DNA of 64,000 bases. It comes from Acidaminobacter sp. JC074. Lineage in GTDB: Bacteria; Bacillota; Clostridia; Peptostreptococcales; Acidaminobacteraceae. Positions 17,588 through 25,188 of the stretch are shown here, piece after piece. The DNA is taken from assembly GCF_022496765.1 (NCBI RefSeq), contig NZ_VANV01000004.1:186001-250000 (forward strand), given 5' to 3'. Position 1 is the stretch's first letter; each line of letters begins with the position of its first letter. The notes under the pieces were generated by a model. That model saw only the letters and a program-made list of their open reading frames with translations. It was not told where the DNA came from and did not search any database. Made by a program: the position numbers and the translations under genes.

Positions 17588-18583
17588 TTGGAGAATATAA
17601 TAGATGTAAAGAATTTGACTGTAAAGTATTTTACAGATGAAGGTACAGTCCATGCAGTTAACGATATATCTTTTGAGATTAACCGAGGTGAGACACTGGG
17701 CCTTGTAGGTGAAACTGGTGCTGGTAAAACAACAACAGCACTCAGTTTATTAAGACTGTTACAGTCACCTCCAGGAGAAATTGTAGATGGAGATATTGTC
17801 TTTGATAAAGATCACATACTTACCTTAAGTGAAGATCAAATGCGACTTGTTCGTGGCGGTAAAATATCCATGATATTTCAAGACCCAATGACAAGTCTCA
17901 ATCCAGTATTAACAATTGGCGATCAAATTGCAGAAGTGATTCAGATACATATGAATTGCGGGGGGGCAGAAGCCAGGATAGAAGGTGAAGAAATGCTTGA
18001 AAGAGTTGGTATTCCAAAAGAAAGATACGATGAATATCCTCATCAATTCTCAGGTGGCATGAAACAGAGGGTCGTTATTGCAATTGCCTTAGCCTGCAAG
18101 CCATCACTTCTTATAGCGGATGAACCTACTACTGCTCTAGATGTGACCATTCAAGCCCAAGTTATCGAGATGATGAAGGATTTACAAAAGCAAATTAATA
18201 CAGCCATGTTGTTGATTACCCACGATCTTGGTGTTGTTGCAGATTCTTGTGATCATGTGGCCATCATGTATGCAGGTGAAATCATTGAGAGCGGCTCGTT
18301 AGAAGATATATTCGATAACCCCTGTCACCCTTATACAAATGGCTTGTTCGGCTCCATTCCAAGTCTGGATAAAGATGTGAAAAAGTTATCGCCTATTACA
18401 GGTGATGTAGCTGATCCAACTCATTTACCGACGGGTTGTCATTTTCACCCAAGATGTAAATATGCAGAACCGGTATGCAAGAATAAAAGACCTATGGTGA
18501 CATCCATCAATGACACTCATCAAGTAAAATGTCTAATCTATGAATCCTTATTGCAAACAAGGGAGGTAGTCAAGTATGTCTAA
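17588..18583 (+). CDS. Peptide ABC transporter ATPase (DppD/OppD type)
   Basis: 331-aa ATPase. Walker A GETGAGKTT, ABC signature FSGGMKQR, Walker B LLIADEPTTALD and the C-terminal cysteine-bearing oligopeptide extension (TGCHFHPRCKYAEPVCKNK) are all present. The start is TTG with a G-rich Shine-Dalgarno (AGGGGGG). A seven-G run at 17960-17966 lies inside the coding sequence, unusual in this AT-rich DNA. The gene ends 8 bp inside the partner ATPase gene. Confidence 0.95.
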   Translation: MENIIDVKNLTVKYFTDEGTVHAVNDISFEINRGETLGLVGETGAGKTTTALSLLRLLQSPPGEIVDGDIVFDKDHILTLSEDQMRLVRGGKISMIFQDPMTSLNPVLTIGDQIAEVIQIHMNCGGAEARIEGEEMLERVGIPKERYDEYPHQFSGGMKQRVVIAIALACKPSLLIADEPTTALDVTIQAQVIEMMKDLQKQINTAMLLITHDLGVVADSCDHVAIMYAGEIIESGSLEDIFDNPCHPYTNGLFGSIPSLDKDVKKLSPITGDVADPTHLPTGCHFHPRCKYAEPVCKNKRPMVTSINDTHQVKCLIYESLLQTREVVKYV

Positions 18584-19529
18584 GTTTGTAGAAGTAAAAA
18601 ACTTAAAAAAATATTTTCCTACTCCTATGGGCATGTTGCATGCTGTGGATAATCTAGATTTTTCGATAGAAAAGGGAAAAACACTTGGTATTGTTGGTGA
18701 ATCTGGCTGCGGTAAGTCTACAACAGGACGCCTGTTAACTAGACTTCACGAAGCAACTGATGGTGAAATCTATTTCGATGGTCGCGAAATATCAACATTA
18801 AAGGGCAAAGAGCTTAAGAATATGCGAGAACGTGTACAGATTATTTTCCAAGACCCATTTGCTTCATTAAATCCTAGAAGGACTGTTAGTGATACGATTG
18901 AAGAACCTTTGATTATTCATAAGGTGATTAAGAATAAAGCTAAGAGACGTGAAAAAGTACTTGAACTCATGAATATGGTAGGCCTATCAGAGAGATTGAT
19001 TAATGCTTATCCTCATGAGTTAGATGGTGGTAGAAGGCAAAGAATTGGTATTGCTAGAGCACTAGCGCTAAATCCAGATTTTATTGTGTGTGACGAACCT
19101 GTTTCAGCGCTTGATGTGTCTATACAAGCTCAAATTCTAAATCTTTTAAACGACTTGAAAGAGAGACTGGGACTCACTTATGTCTTTATCACACATGATT
19201 TAAGCGTTGTTAAGCATTTCTCAGATGAAATCATGGTCATGTACTTAGGGGAGATGGTAGAAAAGGCTTCTGTTAAGCAGTTGTTTTTAAATCCTAAACA
19301 TCCTTATACAAAGGCGCTATTATCTGCGATACCAGTACCATCTATAAGAAATAAAAGGGAGAGAGTCGTTCTAAAGGGGGAAATCACTTCGCCTATTAAT
19401 CCGCCGCAGGCGTGCAGATTTGCACCTAGATGTATTTATGCGACAGATAAATGTTTTAATGAACTTCCTGAAATAACTAAGATAGATGATGGACACACTG
19501 TAAGATGTCTGAGGATTGGTGAGATATAA
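18576..19529 (+). CDS. Peptide ABC transporter ATPase (DppF/OppF type)
   Basis: 317-aa ATPase with Walker A GESGCGKST, Walker B FIVCDEPVSALD and the C-terminal PQACRFAPRCIYATDKC extension. The ABC signature reads LDGGRRQR instead of the usual LSGGQ. The Ser-to-Asp change is seen in some transporters of this family but would matter for nucleotide contact. It pairs with the DppD-like ATPase to power the importer. Its stop overlaps the start of the DUF1805 gene. Confidence 0.95.
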   Translation: MSKFVEVKNLKKYFPTPMGMLHAVDNLDFSIEKGKTLGIVGESGCGKSTTGRLLTRLHEATDGEIYFDGREISTLKGKELKNMRERVQIIFQDPFASLNPRRTVSDTIEEPLIIHKVIKNKAKRREKVLELMNMVGLSERLINAYPHELDGGRRQRIGIARALALNPDFIVCDEPVSALDVSIQAQILNLLNDLKERLGLTYVFITHDLSVVKHFSDEIMVMYLGEMVEKASVKQLFLNPKHPYTKALLSAIPVPSIRNKRERVVLKGEITSPINPPQACRFAPRCIYATDKCFNELPEITKIDDGHTVRCLRIGEI

Positions 19530-19828
19530 TGGAGATTGAAGAGATAAGAATTCATAATAAGAAACTATTGGCTTTTAAGACCATTTTACCTGGCAATGAG
19601 GATAAGGGTGAAATGTATCTTATTAAAGGTGATTTAGGTTATGCCATGTGTGCAATTATGAATGAGGAACGCGTCAACAAAAGTGGTGCAGCTGCATTTG
19701 TCATGCCTGCATTTACATTAGAGGAAGCTTTAGATTGTGAGATAAGCTTTGTAACAGATAAAGGGAAATCAATGGGGATAACAAAAGGTATGGTTGCTAG
19801 GGATGGACTGTATTTATTATGTAGATAA
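19529..19828 (+). CDS. DUF1805 (YunC-like) small protein
   Basis: 99-aa cytoplasmic protein resembling B. subtilis YunC (DUF1805). Recognisable stretches are GDLGYAMCAIMN near the middle and GITKGMVARDGLYLL at the end. No enzymatic function is established for the family. It starts in the stop codon of the preceding ATPase gene and is followed 12 bp later by the CocE-like hydrolase, so it is an integral member of the operon and may act on the same substrate. Confidence 0.8.
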   Translation: MEIEEIRIHNKKLLAFKTILPGNEDKGEMYLIKGDLGYAMCAIMNEERVNKSGAAAFVMPAFTLEEALDCEISFVTDKGKSMGITKGMVARDGLYLLCR

Positions 19829-19840
19829 AGGAGTAACAGA

Positions 19841-21970
19841 ATGGAGAATTATTTAAAGAATCAGAAGTTTAATCTGTATCATGGTGGTGTTTACTATGGT
19901 CAAATTGTCTTTGCAGATAGGCAAGTTGATGTTTTACCAATGGATAGAAAGAGTCGTGTTCAGTTAAAGGAAATTCCTCTCAAAGAAGCAACAGATTTTA
20001 AATGTCTAACAAATTTAGAAAATATTTTTGAGAATTTAGATGCATATGCTAATGAAAGTTGGCATGAGGAGAAAGTCAAGTTATCTAATGGTGCAAATTA
20101 TAATAAATATAAAGTACTAGAAAGTGATGGCTTAAAAGCAACGCTTTGGGCAAGAAGAAAACTAGAAGTAGGCATGCGTTCTGGACAGAATATTGATGTT
20201 CTAACTTGTGATGATAAAGTAATTGGATTTATTATGACTGGTAGAGGCACAATGGAGATCTTAGTAAAAGAAGGTTATGAAAAAGTGACACCACTTTCTA
20301 AGTACGACAACCTATCACCAGCAAATTATGGTATTGACTATCTGGGTAACCAGTTTGTAACTACAAGAGATGGTTTTAAATTAGCAACGGATGTCTTTTT
20401 ACCTTTTCCGAGAAAATCTAATGAAAAAGTACCGGCTATTGTTATCAGAACTTGTTATGGTAAAGATAGAAGTCATGAAAGAACAAGTCACTGGATCAAC
20501 AGAGGCTATGCTGTTGTTGTTCAGGATGTAAGAGGTAGAACTAACTCTGAAGGTGATTTAATTGTTTTCTCACATGAAAGAGATGATGCTTATGATTTGT
20601 TTGATTGGATTAAAGATCAGGAATGGTCTGATGGTAATATCGGTATGTGGGGTGCATCTTATTTAGGTTATACAACAACTACAGCTGCAACGGGTGGTCA
20701 TCCTAACTTAAAGACTGCTATTTCTGAAGTTAATGTGGGATCACCATTTTATGATACAGCTAGACGTGGTGGTACTATTTGTTCATGGCCGCTATTATCA
20801 TGGACTTTGGCTCAATCTGTAGCAAATAGAGTGAGCTTTGACATTTTTGCAGGACTTGTCGCAAAGCCAGAAGAAGTATGCAAAATGAGACCTCTTAAAG
20901 ACATTCCAAGGCAAGCCTTGGGTATAGAATCAAAACCTTGGTCTAGATGGGCAGAACATTATTATTATGATGACTTTTGGAAGTTTTCTGATAACACTTT
21001 ACATGCAAAGAATATCAATATTCCAATGCTTATCATGTCTGGTTGGTATGATGGTGATGCTCTTGGTGTACAAGAAACATGGCGTTTCTTAGAAGAACAT
21101 GATGTACCAGGCAGAAGAATTGTACTAGGTGCATGGCCACATGGTCTGAATGCATTTAGAGATTGTAGAGATCTTGAGTTTGGTGACAATGCCATTGATT
21201 ATGATTTTGATACAAGAATCGTTAGATGGTTTGACCACTACTTGAAAGGCATTGAAAATGGTGAAAACAAACAGCCGCGTGCCATGTATTATGTGGTTGG
21301 TGAAAATAAGTGGCGTACATCAGATACTTGGAATCCAGCTGAAAGTGAGTTAGTGAACTTCTACTTCTCAAGTGGTGGCAAGGCGAACTCGCTAAATGGA
21401 GATGGCAAGGCCGATTTAGAAGCTAAGGATAAAACTGGCTATGATGAGTATGTTTATGATCCTCATAATCCAATTGGTACTGATGGTCATGTAGAGCCGT
21501 ATATCTGTAATGATATTCAGCTTAGACAAGACTGCTTATGTTATGATACTGATGTTTTAGAAGATGATTTGACCATGGCAGGAAGTGTATATGCAGAATT
21601 CTATGCATCATCAAGTGCAGTGGATACAGACTTTATTGTAAGGGTATCTGATGTTGATGAAAAAGGCATTGCAAGAAAGATTTCTGACAATGTTATTAGA
21701 GCTGAGTTTAGAAATGGCTTTGATAAACCTGAAAAACTTGAGCCTGGTAAAGTAGAAAAGTTTGAGATGGAAATGTATTTTAATGCTTATGTATTTAAGA
21801 AGGGCCATAAGATTAGATTTGATGTCACATCATCTAATTATATGGAGTTCTTCCCTAATACCAATACAGGTATCAATCCATATGACGATCCGACTCCTAT
21901 ATTAGCGACCCAAAAGATTTATCATGGTAAAAAATACCCTTCTCATGTTAAATTACCTATTTTGAAATAG
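19841..21970 (+). CDS. CocE/NonD family hydrolase (X-Pro dipeptidyl-peptidase S15-like)
   Basis: 709-aa alpha/beta hydrolase. Residues 1-165 are an extra N-terminal domain I do not recognise. The S15/CocE catalytic domain (about 170-480) has nucleophile Ser273 in GMWGASYLG, the acid in SGWYDGDALG and the His in LGAWPHG. A C-terminal jelly-roll (PepX_C type, about 490-709) follows. No signal peptide, so cytoplasmic. Relatives hydrolyse esters (cocaine esterase), beta-lactam acyl groups or Xaa-Pro peptides. The context suggests it de-blocks an imported acylated or proline-containing peptide before the M19 and OCD enzymes act. Confidence 0.85.
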   Translation: MENYLKNQKFNLYHGGVYYGQIVFADRQVDVLPMDRKSRVQLKEIPLKEATDFKCLTNLENIFENLDAYANESWHEEKVKLSNGANYNKYKVLESDGLKATLWARRKLEVGMRSGQNIDVLTCDDKVIGFIMTGRGTMEILVKEGYEKVTPLSKYDNLSPANYGIDYLGNQFVTTRDGFKLATDVFLPFPRKSNEKVPAIVIRTCYGKDRSHERTSHWINRGYAVVVQDVRGRTNSEGDLIVFSHERDDAYDLFDWIKDQEWSDGNIGMWGASYLGYTTTTAATGGHPNLKTAISEVNVGSPFYDTARRGGTICSWPLLSWTLAQSVANRVSFDIFAGLVAKPEEVCKMRPLKDIPRQALGIESKPWSRWAEHYYYDDFWKFSDNTLHAKNINIPMLIMSGWYDGDALGVQETWRFLEEHDVPGRRIVLGAWPHGLNAFRDCRDLEFGDNAIDYDFDTRIVRWFDHYLKGIENGENKQPRAMYYVVGENKWRTSDTWNPAESELVNFYFSSGGKANSLNGDGKADLEAKDKTGYDEYVYDPHNPIGTDGHVEPYICNDIQLRQDCLCYDTDVLEDDLTMAGSVYAEFYASSSAVDTDFIVRVSDVDEKGIARKISDNVIRAEFRNGFDKPEKLEPGKVEKFEMEMYFNAYVFKKGHKIRFDVTSSNYMEFFPNTNTGINPYDDPTPILATQKIYHGKKYPSHVKLPILK

Positions 21971-21975
21971 TATTG

Positions 21976-22010
21976 AAAAAGCTTAGTTGATCGAGAACTA
22001 AGCTTTTTTA
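21976..22010 (+). terminator. Terminator of the peptide-utilisation operon
   Basis: Perfect 13-bp stem: AAAAAGCTTAGTT, 7-nt loop, AACTAAGCTTTTT, ending in T-rich sequence. Confidence 0.9.
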
Positions 22011-22133
22011 TTGGTTTGAAAACTGGGTTTTCATAAGTAAGGAAGCACTCGATGTGCTGAGTTCTTATTTTGTCATTTTATCATGCATTTATTGGGGAAT
22101 ACTGGGTATATATCAACTGATGGGGAGGTATTT

Positions 22134-23408
22134 GTGAAGGTTATGGTAAAATTGCGAGAAAGTAATGAGTTTAAGTCAGTTGAAATATCACCATTTTATA
22201 GGCGAATTGACGAGGATTTAATAGATAAATGGCAAGGGGTACTGGATATTGCCAGTAAGATGTATAAGGTACCATCGGCTTTAATTATGCGTTTGCATCC
22301 AAAAGACATAGAGGTGCTGGTTAAAAGTAATAGTAGGGGAAATCCATATGAATCGGGCGAGATGTGTGAACTGGGTTTAGGCCTTTACTGCGAGACGGTT
22401 ATTGGACATAATAGACCCTTACATGTAGCCAATGCTTTAGATGATAAGGTATGGATAGACAACCCTGATGTAAAGCTTCAGATGATATCATATTATGGTT
22501 TACCTATTTCCTGGCCAGACGGCTCTGTTTTTGGTACTATTTGCATTTTAGATAGTAAAACTAGATACTACGATGACAGGCAGAAGAAACTTTTAGGTGC
22601 TTTTAGAGACACCATTGAAAAAGATCTGGAGCTTTTACATAAGCAGATTCAGCTAGAAAAGAATATGGAGGAGATCAAACGGTCTCAGGGGATGATTCTT
22701 GACTTTGAAAAAAATAAGTTAACCAATCAGTTGGTATCGTCTATATCACATGAAATATCGACGCCAATAGGTGTAGCCCTTACAACAGCATCTTACATGG
22801 ACTATGTGCTTAAAAAAAGTCCTGGATCCTATGACAAGCTTAAAGAAGGTGCAAGCCTAGTTCAAAAGAACTTAGATCAGGCATCTAAGATGTTAAAGAC
22901 CTTTAAACAGATAACGGATGATAAGGATGTAGAAAAGGAGAGTTTGGTTCATCTAGAAACCTTTATTAAAAGTGTGATTATGTCAATGAAATACGATTTA
23001 CAGGAGCATAAGGTATCTGTTGAGTTTGATATAGATGATAAGTTGCAAGTGAAAATATATACCTATGCCTTGATTCAGGTTCTTTTAAACTTGACTGTAA
23101 ACGCGACATTACATGCTTTTAAAGAAGATAGAGAAAAGAAGATTGTTATCAGAGCCAAAACAGAAAAAGATGGAATTATCTTATCTTTTTCTGATAATGG
23201 TGTTGGTATGACAGAGGAAACTTGTGACAAGGCCTTCGAACCATTTGTTAGATACGATATGGAAACTGAAGGTTCGGGTCTAGGTTTGACCATAGTAAAA
23301 GATTTGGTAGAAAGAGTGTTAAAGGGAACAATTGATTGTGGTTCAGGGGAAGAAGGCACAATCTTTACAATGTATTTGCCTGTGGAGGTGACATATGAAA
23401 CACATTGA
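22134..23408 (+). CDS. GAF-domain sensor histidine kinase (intact paralogue)
   Basis: About 424 aa from the GTG at 22134, which has GGGGAGG five bases upstream; an ATG at 22083 in the same frame has no clear ribosome site. No transmembrane segment, so a cytoplasmic sensor. It has a GAF domain (about 30-165), a short coiled coil, the HisKA box SSISHEISTP with phospho-acceptor His206, and an HATPase domain with N-box (LLNLTVNATLHAF), G1 (DNGVGMT) and G2 (GSGLGLTIVKD), all intact. It overlaps the receiver gene by 14 bp. Its partner is probably that single-domain receiver. It is a close paralogue of the kinase at 23793. Confidence 0.88.
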   Translation: MKVMVKLRESNEFKSVEISPFYRRIDEDLIDKWQGVLDIASKMYKVPSALIMRLHPKDIEVLVKSNSRGNPYESGEMCELGLGLYCETVIGHNRPLHVANALDDKVWIDNPDVKLQMISYYGLPISWPDGSVFGTICILDSKTRYYDDRQKKLLGAFRDTIEKDLELLHKQIQLEKNMEEIKRSQGMILDFEKNKLTNQLVSSISHEISTPIGVALTTASYMDYVLKKSPGSYDKLKEGASLVQKNLDQASKMLKTFKQITDDKDVEKESLVHLETFIKSVIMSMKYDLQEHKVSVEFDIDDKLQVKIYTYALIQVLLNLTVNATLHAFKEDREKKIVIRAKTEKDGIILSFSDNGVGMTEETCDKAFEPFVRYDMETEGSGLGLTIVKDLVERVLKGTIDCGSGEEGTIFTMYLPVEVTYETH

Positions 23409-23784
23409 AGTACTAGTTGTAGATGATGAGGAAGACGTATATTTATCAACGAAATTAGCATTACAATTACTTGAGTATGAGGGCATAGATGTCAATGTCT
23501 CTTATTCCGATTCAGCTAAAGCAGCCATTGAAATGATTGGGCAGAATAAGTATAAGTTGATTTTTTTAGATGTGATTATGGAGACTGTCAATGCAGGATA
23601 CAAGGTGATTGACTATATCAATAAGAACCATACAGATGACATGATATCAATTTTTATTCGTTCAGGACAGCCAGGCAATGTCCCTGAAGAATATCTTTCA
23701 TTAATAGAAAACATAGATGGCTATATCAGTAAAACCGATTGTACAATGGATAAATTACATGACATTGTGAAAGCACTTGCATAG
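23395..23784 (+). CDS. Single-domain response regulator (CheY-like receiver)
   Basis: 129-aa receiver with the acidic pocket VVDDEED, phospho-acceptor Asp59 in LIFLDVIME, the switch residue in FIRSGQPG and the conserved Lys in YISKTD. No output domain, so it passes the signal by protein contact or acts in a phosphorelay. It sits between two paralogous kinases with GGAGGTG as ribosome site inside the first kinase gene. Confidence 0.9.
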   Translation: MKHIEVLVVDDEEDVYLSTKLALQLLEYEGIDVNVSYSDSAKAAIEMIGQNKYKLIFLDVIMETVNAGYKVIDYINKNHTDDMISIFIRSGQPGNVPEEYLSLIENIDGYISKTDCTMDKLHDIVKALA

Positions 23785-23792
23785 GAGCGCAT

Positions 23793-25046
23793 ATGAATCC
23801 AAAGTTAAAAGTTAGAGGTAAAGAAGAACGTGTAGAAGTTAAGTTAAATGAGCCGCTTGCAAATGCATTAGAAAAGGAAATTGCTGATAAATGGCAAGAA
23901 ATCTTGGATTTGGCGGTACAGATGTATGGTATACCAGCAGCCTTGATTATGAAACTTCATGAGGATGATTTGGAGATTTATGCAAAATCATCTAACGAAG
24001 AAAACTTTTTTGTTAAGAACAAGCACACCAGTATTGGTGTGGGTCATTATTGTGAAACAGTCCTGGGAAATGACGACATGCTCTTTGTTAAAGATGCTAA
24101 TGAAGATCCTTTCTGGGAAGACAGCCCTGATGTAAAAGCCAATATGATCAACTATTTGGGCTTACCACTTAAATGGCCAGGCGGTGAATCCTTTGGAACC
24201 ATGTGTATGTTAGACAGTGAAGTCAATGACTATACAAAAGAGCAGATTGAACTCTTTGTTGCTTTAAAGAACAATATTGAAAAAGACCTGACTCTTTTAG
24301 ACAGTCATGAAAAACTTCAGGACAGCCTTGATGAACTTCAGAAGACTCATGACCTATTGATTGAACATGAAAAGAATCACTTGACCAATAAATTGGTTTC
24401 GAGCATTTCACATGAAATCTCAACGCCTCTTCATGTGGCCTTAACTGCAGCGGAGTATCTTGACTATGTCATTGAAAAACTTGATGAAAAGGTGCCGCTT
24501 GATAAGCTTCAAGAGGGCACCAGTCTGGTTCATAAAAACATTGAGGAAGCTGCAAACTTGATTAAATCCTTTAAGAAGATTGCAAGTGATCAAGGCCATC
24601 AAAGAATTGATGTAATCAACCTAAATCTATATATCAAACACGTTATTTCTGGTCTTAAGTATGACATTAGAAAGTACAACCTTCATGTAGATACTAGAGT
24701 AGATGAGAACATACTGATAAAAACATATCCTGGAACACTTTCTCAAGTCATCATAGAACTCTTGATTCATGGTATTTTCACAAGATGTGGTGAAGAAACT
24801 CATTTAAGCATTTACTATGAAGACAATAAACTTATATTTGAAGATGATGGTATGGAGATTGATTCTGAGGTGATTAAAGACTTGTTCAAGCCATTTTCTG
24901 AGATTGATGTAAGTAAAGAAACCAGTGGACTTGGACTAGCTATTGTAAAAGAAATGGTTGAAAAGATACTACTTGGAAAAATTTCATGTACAAGTAACGA
25001 AAAGACACAATTTATTATTGAAATTCATAATCTTGAGGAGGCTTAG
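23793..25046 (+). CDS. GAF-domain histidine kinase paralogue with degenerate ATPase domain
   Basis: 417-aa cytoplasmic protein colinear with the kinase two genes upstream: GAF domain (about 25-165), coiled coil, HisKA box SSISHEISTP with His207. The ATP-binding region is eroded. The N-box reads IIELLIHGIFTRC with no Asn, and G1 reads EDDGMEID instead of DNGVGM, while G2 (TSGLGLAIVKE) survives. It may be unable to phosphorylate and instead act as a phosphotransfer or regulatory partner, forming heterodimers with the intact kinase. RBS AGGAG; 8 bp after the receiver gene. Confidence 0.85.
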   Translation: MNPKLKVRGKEERVEVKLNEPLANALEKEIADKWQEILDLAVQMYGIPAALIMKLHEDDLEIYAKSSNEENFFVKNKHTSIGVGHYCETVLGNDDMLFVKDANEDPFWEDSPDVKANMINYLGLPLKWPGGESFGTMCMLDSEVNDYTKEQIELFVALKNNIEKDLTLLDSHEKLQDSLDELQKTHDLLIEHEKNHLTNKLVSSISHEISTPLHVALTAAEYLDYVIEKLDEKVPLDKLQEGTSLVHKNIEEAANLIKSFKKIASDQGHQRIDVINLNLYIKHVISGLKYDIRKYNLHVDTRVDENILIKTYPGTLSQVIIELLIHGIFTRCGEETHLSIYYEDNKLIFEDDGMEIDSEVIKDLFKPFSEIDVSKETSGLGLAIVKEMVEKILLGKISCTSNEKTQFIIEIHNLEEA

Positions 25047-25064
25047 TGCCTCTTCTTTATTTTC
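25035..25064 (+). terminator. Terminator after the kinase-receiver-kinase operon
   Basis: GAGGAGGC, loop TTAGT (containing the TAG stop), GCCTCTTC, then TTTATTTT. One G-T wobble in an 8-bp stem. Confidence 0.8.
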
Positions 25065-25122
25065 GGTAGATTATATATAAAAATATTAGCTTATAACTGT
25101 ATCAATCGAATTATGTCGTAAA

Positions 25123-25165
25123 TTCGACAAAATATGTTGACTCCAATATTTTACAATGGTAAAAT
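25123..25165 (+). promoter_or_regulatory. Promoter of the HD-GYP gene with candidate Spo0A box
   Basis: -35 TTGACT (25137-25142), 17-bp spacer, -10 TAAAAT (25160-25165). Just upstream, TTCGACA (25123-25129; TGTCGAA on the other strand) matches the 0A-box consensus and is half of the inverted repeat TGTCG...CGACA. Binding by Spo0A is inference only. Confidence 0.55.
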
Positions 25166-25188
25166 AAGCCATGTGTGAAGGGGGAAAA

